DNA of 64,000 nt from Thinopyrum elongatum (lineage: Eukaryota > Streptophyta > Magnoliopsida > Poales > Poaceae). The position numbers were made by a program, and so were the translations under genes. The stretch is from assembly GCA_011799875.1 (NCBI GenBank), contig CM022303.1, forward strand, positions 544,699,632 to 544,763,631, in the 5' to 3' direction. The first letter of the stretch is position 1. Each line of letters begins with the position of its first letter. Below the pieces are notes generated by a model. It made no database searches. It worked only from the letters and a program-made list of their open reading frames with translations, and was not told the DNA's origin. Below are positions 48,097 to 58,811 of this stretch, in pieces.

Positions 48097-49286
48097 CCCC
48101 CCACCCCTAGGGTTCCCAACCCTAGGCGCAGGGGAGGCCCATAGGGGGCGCACCAGCCCACCAGGGGCTGGTTCCCTTCCCACTTCAGCCCATGGGGCCC
48201 TCCGGGATAGGTGGCCCCACCCGGTGGACCCCCGGGACCCTTCCGGTGGTCCCGGTACAATACCGATTACCCCCGAAACCTTCCCGGTGGCCGAAACTGG
48301 ACTTCCTATATACAATTCTTTACCTCCGGACCATTCCGGAACTCCTCGTGACGTCCGGGATCTCATCCGGGACTCCGAACAACTTTCGGGTTACCGCATA
48401 CTAATATCTCTACAACCCTAGCGTCACCGAACCTTAAGTGTGTAGACCCTACGGGTTCGGGAGACACGCAGACATGACCGAGACGACTCTCCGGTCAATA
48501 ACCAACAGCGGGATCTGGATACCCATGTTGGCTCCCACATGCTCCTTGATGATCTCATCGGATGAACCACGATGTCGAGGATTCAATCAATCCCGTACGC
48601 AATTCCCTTTGTCTATCGGTACGATACTTGCCCGAGATTCGATCGTCGGTATACCGATACCTTGTTCAATCTCGTTACCGGCAAGTCTCTTTACTCGTTT
48701 CCGTAACACATCATCCTGTGAACAACTCCTTGATCACATTGAGCTCATTATGATGATGTCCTACCGAGTGGGCCCAGAGGTACCTCTCCGTCACACGGAG
48801 TGACAAATCCCAGTCTCGATTCGTGCCAACCCAACAGACACTTTCGGAGATACCCGTAGTGCACCTTTATAGCCACCCAGTTACGTTGTGACGTTTGGTA
48901 CACCCAAAGCACTCCTACGGTATCCGGGAGTTGCACAATCTCATGGTCTAAGGAAAAGTTACTTGACATTGGAAAAACTTTAGCAAACGAACTACACGAT
49001 CTAGTGCTAGGCTTAGGATCGGGTCTTGTCCATCACATCATTCTCCTAATGATGTGATCCCGTTATCAATGACATCCAATGTCCATGGTCAGGAAACCGT
49101 AACCATCTATTGATCAACGAGCTAGTCAACTAGAGGCTTACTAGGGACATGTTGTGGTCTATGTATTCACACATGTATTACGATTTCCGGATAACACAAT
49201 TATAGCATGAATAACAGACAATTATCATGAACAAGGAAATATAATAATAACCATTTTATTATTGCCTCTAGGGCATATTTCCAACA
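48097..49286 (-). repeat. Third, truncated C1 LTR copy
   Basis: It aligns with 39900-41090 of the 3' LTR and lacks the first 526 bp on the plus strand (the element-sense 3' end of the LTR). The junction is ...TTTCCAACA then CCCCCCACCCC. Its outer end has the normal LTR terminus, followed by the TSD GCCGC. At sites where the two full LTRs differ it sides with each about equally. Confidence 0.93.
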
Positions 49287-49689
49287 GCCGCACCCATCTA
49301 TGCCATGGTGCTGCCCTCCCTCTCCCTCGTAGCCCTCTTCTTCTCTGTAGTGCTTAGCGAAGCTCTGCTGAGATTCCACCGCCACCACGCCGTTGTGCTG
49401 CCAGAGGACTCGAGCTGCTACTTCACCATCGCTCGCTGGATCGAGGAGGTGAAGGCGTCATCAAGCCGTACGTGTGTTGAACGCGGAGGTGCCGTCCGTT
49501 CGGCACTTGGATCGGGAGTTCGTGGGACGGATCGTGAAGACGTTCGAATACATCAACCGCATTTCTTAACGCTTCCTCTTAGCGATCTACAAGGGTATGT
49601 AGATGCAATCTCTCCTCTCGTAGATGTTCATCTCCTAGATTGATCTTGGTGAGCGTAGGAATTTTTTTGTTATGCAACGTTCCCCAACA
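49287..49689 (+). repeat. C2 5' LTR, end part
   Basis: It begins with GCCGC, the right TSD of C1, and aligns with 56334-56756. It ends ACGTTCCCCAACA, directly followed by the C2 PBS. The short frame at 49305-49643 is LTR sequence. Confidence 0.92.
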
Positions 49690-49690
49690 G

Positions 49691-49703
49691 TGGCATCATG
49701 AGC
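49691..49703 (+). other. C2 primer-binding site (tRNA-Met type)
   Basis: TGGCATCATGAGC one base after the LTR end, identical to that of C1. Confidence 0.88.
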
Positions 49704-50975
49704 TAGGTCTATGCGTAGATGACATCACGAGTAGAACACAAAGGAGTTTGTGGGCCTTGATATTCAGATTGCTTCCTTCCTTGGTCTTTTCTTGATTCGG
49801 CAGTATTGTGGGATGAAGCGGCCCGGACCAACTTTACATGCCCACGTACATGAGACCGGTTCCATCGACTGACATGTGACTTTGTTGCATAAAGATGGCT
49901 GGCGGGTGTCTGTCCCTCCCACCTTAGTTGAATCGGATTCGACAAAGGCAGCCCTTGTAGAAGGTTAAATAGCAACTTGCATATCACCGTTGTGGCTTTG
50001 CGTAGGTAAGAATCGCTCTTGCTAGATACCCATAGCAGCCACGTAAAACATGCAACAACAATTAGAGGACGTCTAACTTGTTTTTGCAGGGTATGTTGTG
50101 ATATGATATGGCCAAAGACATGATGAGATATATTTGATGTATGAGATGATCATGTTTTGTAATAGTTTATCACGACTTGCATGTCGATGAATACAGCAAC
50201 CGGCAGGAGCCATAGGGTTGCCTTTAATTATTGTATGACATGCATGTCAATCATTAAGCGCTATGTAATGCTTTACTTTATCGCTAAGCGGTAGCAATAG
50301 TAGTAGAAGCTTGGTTGGCGTGACAACCCCGATGGCGACACGATGATGGAGATCATGATGATGGAGATCATGGTGTCATGCCGGTGATGATGGAGATCAT
50401 GCCGGTGCTTTGGAGATGGAGATCAAAAGCACAAGTTGATGGCCATATCATGTCACTTATGATTTGCATGTGATGTTAATCCTTTTATGCATCTTATTTT
50501 GCTTAGGACGACACTAGCATTATAAGGTGATCCCTCACTAAAATTTCAAGATAAAATTGTGTTCTCCCCAAGTGTGCACCGTTGCGAAAGTTCATCGTTT
50601 CGAAGCACCACGTGATGATCGGGTGTGATAGACTCTATGTTCGCATACAACGGGTGCAAGCCAGTTTTGCACATGCGGAACACTTGGGTTAAACTTGACG
50701 AGCCTAGCATGTACAGACATGGCCTCGGAACACAAGAGACCGAAAGGTCGAACATGAGTCATATAGTAGATATGATCAACATGGAGATGTTCACCATTGA
50801 AACCACCTCATCTCACGTGATGATCGGACTTGGGTTGGTGAATTTGGATCATGTTACACTCGGACGACCGGAGGGATGTCGATTTGAGTGGGAGTTCTTA
50901 AGTAATATGATTAATTGAACTCATTTATCATGAACAATAGTCTAAGTTATCTTTGCAAATTTATGTTGTAGATCA
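49704..50975 (+). other. C2 leader with short direct repeats
   Basis: No gene. At 50343-50430 the motif ATGATGGAGATCATG recurs at least three times in slightly different forms. C1 has the same feature. The short frame at 50625-50918 ends before gag and shows no domain. Confidence 0.6.
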
Positions 50976-53900
50976 ATGGCTCACGCAGTAGCTCCCCTGA
51001 ATTTCAATGCATTCCTAGAGAAAGCTAAGCTGAAAGATGATGGAAGTAACTTTGTGGACTGGGCCCGTAATCTGAGGATTATCCTCACGGCTGCCCAAAA
51101 GGCTTATGTCCTTGATGCATCACTTGGTGCGCCACCCCCTCCAGCAACTGCGGACGTTGTGAACGCCTAGCAGTCGCGTGTAGATGACTACTCAATAGTT
51201 TAGTGCACCATGCTGTATGGCTTAGAGCCGGGACTTCGAAGGCGTTTTGAACGTCATGGAGCATATGAGATGTTCCAGGAGTTGAAGTTTATCTTTGAAA
51301 AGAATGCCCGGATCGAGAGGTATGAGACCTCTGATAAGTTCTATGCCTGCAAGATGGAGGAGAATGGGTCTGTTAGTGAGCACATACTCAGAATGTCTGG
51401 GTACTACAACCGTCTGGCTGAGTTGGGAGTTGAGCTCCCGCCAGAGGCTGTCACTGACAGAGTTCTTCAATCGCTACCACCTAGCTACAAGAGCTTTGTG
51501 TTGAACTATAACATGCAAGGGATGAACAAGTCAGTCTCCGAGCTGTTCACGATGCTGAAAGTCGCTTAGTCAGACATCTAGAAGGAGCATCAAATGTTGA
51601 TGGTGAATAAAACTACTAGTTTCAAGAAAGGCAAGGGAAAGAAGGGAAACTTCAAGAAAGGTGGCAAAGCAGTTGCTCCTCCCGTGAAGAAACCCAAGGC
51701 TGGACCCAAGCTGGAGACTGAATGCTTCTATTGCAAGGGAACATGCCATTGGAAGCGTAATTGCCCCAAGTATCTGGCCAATAAGAAGGGGGCCAACGTC
51801 AACAAAGGTATATATGATATACATGTTATTGATGTGTACCTTACCAACTCTCGTTGTAGTGCCTGGGTATTTGATACCAGTTCGGTTGCTCACATTTGCA
51901 TCTCAAAGAAGGAACTACGGAATAGACAGAGGCTGGCAAAGGACAAAGTGACGATGCGCGTGGGAAATGGTTCCAAGGTTGATGTGATCGCCGTCGGCAC
52001 GCTCGCTCTTCGATTACCATCAGGATTAGTGATGAACCTGAATAATTGTTATTTAGTGCCTACGTTGAGCATGAACATTATATCTGGATCTTGTTTCATG
52101 CGAGATGGTTACTCATTTAAATCAGAGAATAATGGTTGTTCTATTTATATGGGTAATATCTTTTATGGTCATGCACCCATTGTGAGGGGTTTATTCTTAT
52201 TGAATCTCGATAGTGATGATACACATGTTCATGACATTGATGCCAAAAGATGTAGAGTTGATAATGATAGTACCACTTTCTTGTGGCACTGCCGCTTAGG
52301 TCATATTGGTGTAAAGCGCATGAGGAAACTCCATGCTGATGGACTTTTGGAGTCACTTGATTTTGAATCACTTGACACATGTGAACCATGCCTCATGGGC
52401 AAGATGACTAAGACCCCGTTTTTCGGAACAATGGAACGGGCAAGTGACTTGTTGGAAATCATACATACTGATGTGTGCGGTCCGATGAGTGTTGACGCGC
52501 GCGGTGGATATCGTTATTTTCTCACCTTCACCGATGACTTGAGTAGATATGGGTATGTTTACTTAATGAAGCATAAGTCTGAAACGTTTGAAAAGTTCAA
52601 GCAATTTCAGAGTGAAGTTGAGAATCATCGTAACAAGAAGATCTAATTCCTACGATCTGATAGAGGGGGAGAGTATCTGAGTTATGAGTTTGGCAATCAC
52701 TTAAGACAATGTGGAATCGTTTCACAGTTGACGCCACCTGGAACACCACAACGTAATGATGTGTCCGAACGTCGTAATCATACCCTATTGGATATGGTGC
52801 GTTCTATGATGTCCCTTTCCGATCTGCCACTCTCGTTTTGGGGTTATGCATTAGAGACAGTTGCATTCACTTTAAATAGGGCACCATCTAAGTCCGCAGA
52901 GACGACACCGTATGAACTGTGGTTTGGCAAGAAACCTAAGCTGTCGTTCTTTAAGGTTTGGGGCTGCGATGCTTATGTCAAAAGGATTTAGCTGGAAAAG
53001 CTCGAACCCAAAGCGGACAAATGCGTATTCATAGGATACCCAAAAGAGACGGTTGGGTATACCTTCTATCTCAGATCCAAGGGCAAAGTGTTTGTCGCTA
53101 AGGACGGGTCCTTTCTCAAGAAAGAGTTTCTCTCGAAAGAATTGAGTGGGAGGAAGGTAAAACTTGATGAGGTTGTTGAACCTTTACTTCAACCAGAGAG
53201 TAGTGCAGCACAGAAAGATGTTTCTGTGGCACCTACGTCAGTTGAAGAGGAAGCTAATGATGATGATCATGAAGCTTTGGATCAAGTTACTATCGAACCT
53301 CGTAGGTCGACAAGGGTACGTACAACTCCTGAGTCTTACGGTAACCCTGTCTTAGAGGTCATGTTGTTGGACAACGGTGAACCTACGAGCTATGGAGAAG
53401 TGATGGTGGGCCCGGATTCCAACAAATAGTTAGAGGCCATGAAATTCGAGATGGGATCCATGTATGAAAACAAAGTATGGACTTTGGAAGTATTACCTGA
53501 AGGGCGAAAGGCCATTCAGAATAAATGGATCTTCAAGAAGAAGACGGACGCGGACGGTAATGTCACCATATATAAAGCTCAATTTATGGCAAAGGGATTT
53601 TCACAAGTTCAAGGAGTTGACTACGATGAGACTTTCTCGCCCTTAGCGATGCTTAAGTCCGTCAGAATCATGTTAGCAATAGCTGCATTTTTCGATTATG
53701 AAATCTGGCAGATGGATGTCAAAACAACGTTCCTTAACGGTTTCCTTAAGGAAGAGTTGTATATGATGCAACCAGAAGGTTTTGTTGATCCAGAGAATGC
53801 TGACAAAGTGTGCAAACTCCAGCGATCCATTTATGGACTGGTGCAAGCATCTCGGAGTTGGAATATTCGCTTTGATGAGGTGATCAAAGCGTTTGGGTTT

Positions 53901-54953
53901 ATACCAGTTTTTGGAGAATCTTGTATTTACAAGAAAGTGAGTGGGAGCTCTATAGCATTTCTAATATTATATGTGGATGACATATTGCTGATTGGAAACA
54001 ATATAGATCTTTTGGAAAACGTGAAGGAATATTTGAACAATAGTTTTTCAATGAAGGACCTAGGATAAGCTGCTTTCATATTGGGCATCAAGATCTATAG
54101 AGATAGATCGAGACGCTTAATAGGACTTTCACAAAGCACATACCTTGATAAGATTTTGAAGAAGTTCAAAACGGATCAGTCCAAGAAGGGGTTATTGCTT
54201 GTTTTGCAAGGTGTGAAGTTGAGTCAGACTCAATGCCCAGCGACTACAGAGGATAGAGAAAAGATGAGTGTCATTCCCTATGCTTCTGTCATAGGCTCTA
54301 TCATGTATGCGATGTTGTGCATAAGACCGGATGTCAGCCTTGCCATAAGTATGGCCGAAAGGTTTCAAAGTAATCCAGGAATGGATCACTGGACAACGTT
54401 GAAGAATATCCTTAAGTACCTGAAGAGGACTAAGGAAATGTTTCTCGTTTATGGAGGTGATCAAGAGCTCGTCGTAAAGGGTTATGTCGATGCAAGCTTT
54501 GACACTAATCCGAATGACTCTAAGTCTCAAACCGGATACGTATACATTATGAATGGGGGAGCGGTAAGCTGGTGCAGTTCCAAGCAAAGCATGGTAGCTG
54601 ATTCTACATGCGAAGCAGAGTACATAGCTGCCTCGGAGGCAGTGAAGGATGGTGTCTGGATGAAGGAGTTCATGACAGATCTTGGAGTTGTGCCCAGTGT
54701 ACTAAACCCAATGACTCTGTTCTGTGACAACACTGGTGCCATTGCTCTAGCCAAGGAACCAAGGTTTCACAAGAGGACCAGACACATAAAGCAACGCTTC
54801 AACTCCATCCGTGATGTAGTCAAGGAGGGGGACATAAACATTTGCAAAGTACATACAGATTTGAATGTTGTAGATCCGTTGTCTAAACCTCTTCCACGGG
54901 CAAAACATGATCAACACCAGAACTCTATGGGTGTTAGATTCATTACCATGTAA
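50976..54953 (+). pseudogene. C2 gag-pol polyprotein (Copia), eight nonsense codons, frame intact
   Basis: The frame from ATG 50976 (MAHAVAPLNFNAFLEK) to the stop at 54953 is 1,325 codons, the same size as C1, without a frameshift. It is closed by stops at 51168, 51201, 51567, 51579, 52644, 52989, 53427 and 54066. Domains match C1: gag, CCHC-type knuckle (CFYCKGTCHWKRNC, about 51723), protease region (FDTSSVAHIC, where the third active-site Gly is replaced by Ser), GAG-pre-integrase HCRLGH, integrase (IIHTDV, SDRGGEY, NDVSERRN), RT with YVDD (about 53970) and RNase H (ending VDPLSKPL). Four stops fit Trp or Gln codons changed by transition and four need transversions. Confidence 0.93.
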
Positions 54954-54977
54954 TACTAGATTATTGACTCTAGTGCA

Positions 54978-54987
54978 AGTGGGAGGC
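54978..54987 (+). other. C2 polypurine tract
   Basis: AGTGGGAGGC directly precedes the 3' LTR. Confidence 0.8.
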
Positions 54988-56756
54988 TATTGGAAATATG
55001 CCCTAGAGGCAATAATAAAGTGGTTATTATTATATTTCCTTGTTCATGATAATCGTTTATTATCCATGCTATAATTGTATTGACCGGAAACTCAAATGCA
55101 TGTGTGGATACATAGACAACAACATGTCCCTAGTGAGCCTCTACCGGACTAGCTCGTTGATCAAAGATGGCTATGGTTTCCTAGCCATAGACATGAGTTG
55201 TCATTTGATAACGGGAGCACATCATTAGGAGAATGATGTGATGGACAAGACCCAAACTATAAACGTAGCATATGATCGTGTCAAGTTTATTGCTATCGTT
55301 TTCTGCATGTCAAGTATATGTTCCTATGACCATGAGATCATGCAACTCACTAACACCGGAGGAGTGCCTTGTGTGTACCAAACGTCGCAACGTAACTGGG
55401 TGACTATAAAGGTGCTCTATAGGTATCTCCGAGGGTGTCTGTTGAGTTGGCATGGATCAGGACTGGGATTTGTCACTCCGTGTGACGGAGAGGTATCTCT
55501 GGGCCCTCTCGGTAATACAATAACACAATGAGCTTGCAAGCAATGTGACTAAAGAGTTAACCACGGGATCTTGTATTACGGAACGAGTAAAGAGACTTGC
55601 CGGTAACGAGATTGAACTAGGTATGGTGATACCGACGATCGAATCTCGGGCAAGTAACATACCGATAGACAAAGGGAACTGCATACGGGATTGGCTGAAT
55701 CCTTGACATTGAGGTTCGACCGATAAAGATCTTCGTAGAATATGTAGGAACCAATATGGGCATCCATGTCCCGCTATTGGTTATTGACCGTAGAGGTGTC
55801 TCGGTCATGTCTGCATAGTTCTCGAACCCGCAGGGTCTACACACTTTTGGTGACGATATAAGTATAGTTGAGTCATTATGGTGGTTACCGAAGGTTGTTC
55901 GGAGTCCCGGATGAGATCCCGAACGTGACGAGAAACTCCGGAATGGTCCGGAGGTGAAGATCGATATATAGGACGAAGGGAATCGGAGTCCGGAAGTGTT
56001 CCAGGGGCACCGAGTTATGACCAGGATGACCGAAAGGGGTTTCGGGGGGCCCCGACAAGTGTTGGGGGGGGGGGGCTCATGGGCATAGAGGAGGGGGCAC
56101 ACCAGCCCACTAAGGGGTTGTGCGCCCCCTCCCACCCCATCCTACGAGGCCAGGAGGGTTGGTGCGCCCCCCAGGGCTGCCTCCCCCTTGCTTGGGGGGC
56201 AAGGCACCTAGGGGGGCCACCCAAAACCCATCTAGGGTTGCCTTGTGGCCACCGCCACCCCCCTAGGGGAAACCCTAGGGCGCCTCCTCCTCCCCCCTTC
56301 CCCCTATATATATAGAGGGGTAGAGGGAGGGCAGCCGCACCCATCTATGCCACGGCGCTGCCCTCCCTCTCCCTCGTAGCCCTCTTCCTCTCTGTAGTGC
56401 TTAGCGAAGCTCTGTTGAGATTCCACCACCACCACCACGCTGTCGTGCTGCCGGAGGACTCGAGCTACTACTTCACCATCGCTCGCTGGATCGAGGAGGT
56501 GAAGGCGTCATCAAGCCGTACGTGTGTTGAACGCGGAGGTGCCGTCCGTTCGGCACTTGGATCGGGAGTTCGTGGGACGGATCATGATTGGATCGCGAAG
56601 ACATTCGACTACATCAACCACGTTTCTTAACGCTTCCGCTTAGCGATCTACAAGGGTATGTAGATGCAGTCTCTCCTCTCATAGATATTCGTCTCCTAGA
56701 TTGATCTTGATGAGCGTAGATTTTTTTTTTTGTTTCCCATGCAACGTTCCCCAACA
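54988..56756 (+). repeat. C2 3' LTR (1.77 kb), uninterrupted
   Basis: It starts TATTGGAAATATGCCC, where TG is expected (G to A at the second base), and ends ACGTTCCCCAACA. It contains the empty sites for F (GTGAT, 55626-55630) and C1 (GCCGC, 56334-56338), a TATA box at 56305-56314 and a run of G at about 56066-56078. The five bases after it, CCAGA (56757-56761), are the predicted TSD. Confidence 0.92.
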
Positions 56757-57144
56757 CCAGATGCTACCGCCGACGACTACTACTACCCGGCGGAGCTGAC
56801 TACTACGTGGAGGCCGCCGACGACCAGGAGTAGTTAGGAGGATCCCAGGCAGGAGGCCTGCGCCTCTTCGATCTGTATCGTTGTTTGTGCTAGCCATCTT
56901 ATGTCACCTTATTTAACTTTATGTCTGTACTCAGATATTGTTGCTTTCGCTGACTCGTTTGTATTCGAGCTGATGTATTTGAGCCTTCGAGGCCCCTGGC
57001 TTGTAATATGAAGTTTGTATGACTTTAATTTGTGTCTAGAGTTGTGTTGTGATATTTTCCCGTGCGTCCCTGATCTTAATCGTACACATTTGCGTGTACA
57101 CATTTGCGTGTATGATCAGTGTACGATGAAATCAGGGCGTCACA
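56757..57144 (+). mobile_element. End of a Tekay-type Gypsy LTR (outermost element of the stack)
   Basis: This is a distant relative of the T1 LTR read in the opposite orientation. The stretch CAGGCAGGAGGCCT, the stretch GTTGTTTGTGCTAGCC and the end CAGGGCGTCACA match the reverse complement of 1326-1650. Its start lies beyond C2, left of the window. A 14-bp unit ACACATTTGCGTGT is duplicated in tandem at 57084-57111. Confidence 0.75.
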
Positions 57145-57400
57145 ACCGCCACTGTAGATTTCGCGGGATAGGCAACGGAAGTGCCCGCCGGAAGTCCCAC
57201 AGGCCATACTCGAGGTGCCCGCCTTAGATGAAGGCTCAATACATGTTGAGCGCGCCCGACTGCGGCATTCAACATCCTCTCCCGCAGCCCAGACAACCAA
57301 ATATCCCCTTTGTGTAACTGTTCGTACATCACGAACACAGCGTCAATGTGTCACCACTTCTCTGTTTTTCACTTGTATCGAAGCGTACCAATTCCATCGC
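57145..57400. other. Low-copy flank between LTR and retroposon, no gene seen
   Basis: This is mixed-composition sequence. Frames up to 74 codons occur on both strands but none resembles a known protein. I see nothing I can name. Confidence 0.5.
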
Positions 57401-57413
57401 TTACAGTTGGTGT
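57401..57413. repeat. Left target-site duplication of the retroposon
   Basis: TTACAGTTGGTGT, repeated exactly at 58706-58718. Confidence 0.93.
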
Positions 57414-58705
57414 TTTTTTTTTTTTTTTAAAAGAAGGATGACCCCCGACCTCTGCATCCGGGAGATGCATGCGGCTATTTTATTGATTATTCTTGAGGAC
57501 CTTACAAAGTAGAACAACAATATGTCTGAAACCGCCATCTTGGCAAACATCTGCCTCTACTCCTATCCATATGATGAAGGGGTGCAAGCTGGGCCACATA
57601 CCTAGACCTCTCATCTAAGCCTAACATCTAAAGCCGGAGGCCCCGACCGAGCCATCTACCGGGTCCGGGGCACAAACCGGTCCGACGCACTCACATGTGT
57701 CGTCGCCGCCATCTTCCACTGGTCCATCTTCAGAGCAGATTGAGGTGTCAACCTTGGCAGGTCCTCCGCCAGCGACGCCACCACGACGCCAGACGATGAC
57801 CTCCACCTACGCGAGCCTTAGCAGGTCGTCCGCCATCGATGCCACCACGACGCCAAACGATGACCTCCACCTACGCGAGTCCATCTCCCAGCAACGGACG
57901 TAGATCCATGCTAGGATAGGTCCGCACCACCGCCGTCGCCCACCACCCACAAGCGCCACCCAACCCCAAGGTTCCCAAAGCGGCGCCTTCAAGAAGGGAA
58001 CGGCGCCGTGAGCGCCGCCGCCGCCCAACAAAGTTAGGGCTTTCGCCCGGGAGACCTAGGGAAAGAGGGAGTGAGGAGATCAGTCCATACCGACGCCTCC
58101 AAAGAGGGGAACGGCGCCCTCAGGCATCGCCGTCGGCGCGGCCGGTCATGGCCGGCCAGGGATTTCACCCGAACTAAATCCCCGCCACCAGCAGCGCCTC
58201 CTGTACAGAACCGGCGACCAAGGGAAGCGCGGCCCGACCAGGCTGGCCCGCACGCCGAACAGGGGAGGAGGGGAGGCGCCAGATCGCGCGCACCGACCGC
58301 CGCAGAAGCCGCCGCCAGCCGCCAACGACCACCGGGATCCCGCCGCCCACGCGGCCAGGGCGCTAGATCCACCGCCCGCACGGCTGCTCGCCGGAGCCTG
58401 CCGTGCCTCGCCAAAGGAGCCGCCGCTCCAAATCCGAGACTCCCCACGCAGAGGCAGGGCAGCCGAGGCCCCGCCGCCACCATCCTTGGCGCCCCGGGCT
58501 TGCCCGGCGGCTGCCTCAGGCGGCGGCGAGGAGGTGGGGCGAGGTGGAGAGGGGGCCGCGGCGGCGCGGCTAGGGTTCCCCCGCCGCCGCCGAGGGAGGC
58601 GACGCTGGGGTCTCGGGAGGGGTTAGAGCCTGATCTTCTTATGTGATGTTGACAGCCAATCACGCTAGAACAAGTGAGCGAATGAAGTTTAAATCTCGGG
58701 CTTCA
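57414..58705 (-). mobile_element. Poly(A)-tailed non-LTR retroposon without RT
   Basis: The T-run at 57414-57428 is the poly(A) tail on the minus strand. The insertion ends at 58705 and is bounded by a perfect 13-bp TSD, the signature of target-primed reverse transcription. In element sense the first two thirds are very GC-rich (AACCCTAGCCGC, GGCGGCGGC runs) and the 3' part ends with AATAAAATAGCCGCATGC and GGGGGTCATCCTTC before the A-run. A 209-codon GC-rich frame (58034-58663 minus) has no domain. RT and endonuclease are absent, so it is a deletion derivative of a LINE or another template moved by LINE enzymes. This 3' end is one I recall as common in Triticeae, but I cannot name the family. 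Confidence 0.85.
57752..57879. repeat. 64-bp tandem duplication in the retroposon
   Basis: Units 57752-57815 and 57816-57879 begin CCTTGGCAGGTCCTCC and CCTTAGCAGGTCGTCC and end CCACCTACGCGAG. They differ at about six positions. Confidence 0.85.
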
Positions 58706-58718
58706 TTACAGTTGGTGT

Positions 58719-58811
58719 ATACGCTCTGTATATAATGTAACTATTTATGTATAGCTACTGACCATTTGGTGGACGCAGCTTAGTTATTCATAATCACCAC
58801 GAGCCTGTCAA
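58719..58811 (-). other. 3' flank of the aspartic protease gene
   Basis: About 93 bp between the right TSD of the retroposon and the stop codon. This is likely 3' UTR. It has AT-rich, TATA-like text but no canonical AATAAA in gene sense. Confidence 0.5.

Larger units (their letters stand above)
39374..49286 (-). mobile_element. C1: young reverse Copia element (BARE/WIS/Angela type) with an extra partial LTR
   Basis: On the minus strand the order is a truncated LTR (49286-48097), a full 5' LTR (48096-46380), PBS, leader, gag-pol (45094-41123), PPT and 3' LTR (41090-39374). The TSD GCCGC flanks the whole block, so the extra LTR belongs to the insertion. The two full LTRs are both 1,717 bp and differ at 13 sites by my count (0.76%). 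At 1.3e-8 per site per year that is about 0.3 million years. Apart from one nonsense codon the coding region looks complete. Confidence 0.94.

Noticed and set aside
58034..58663. 209-codon frame on the minus strand and 191 codons on the opposite strand
   Set aside because: GC-rich retroposon sequence, open on both strands, without an ATG of good context or any recognisable domain.
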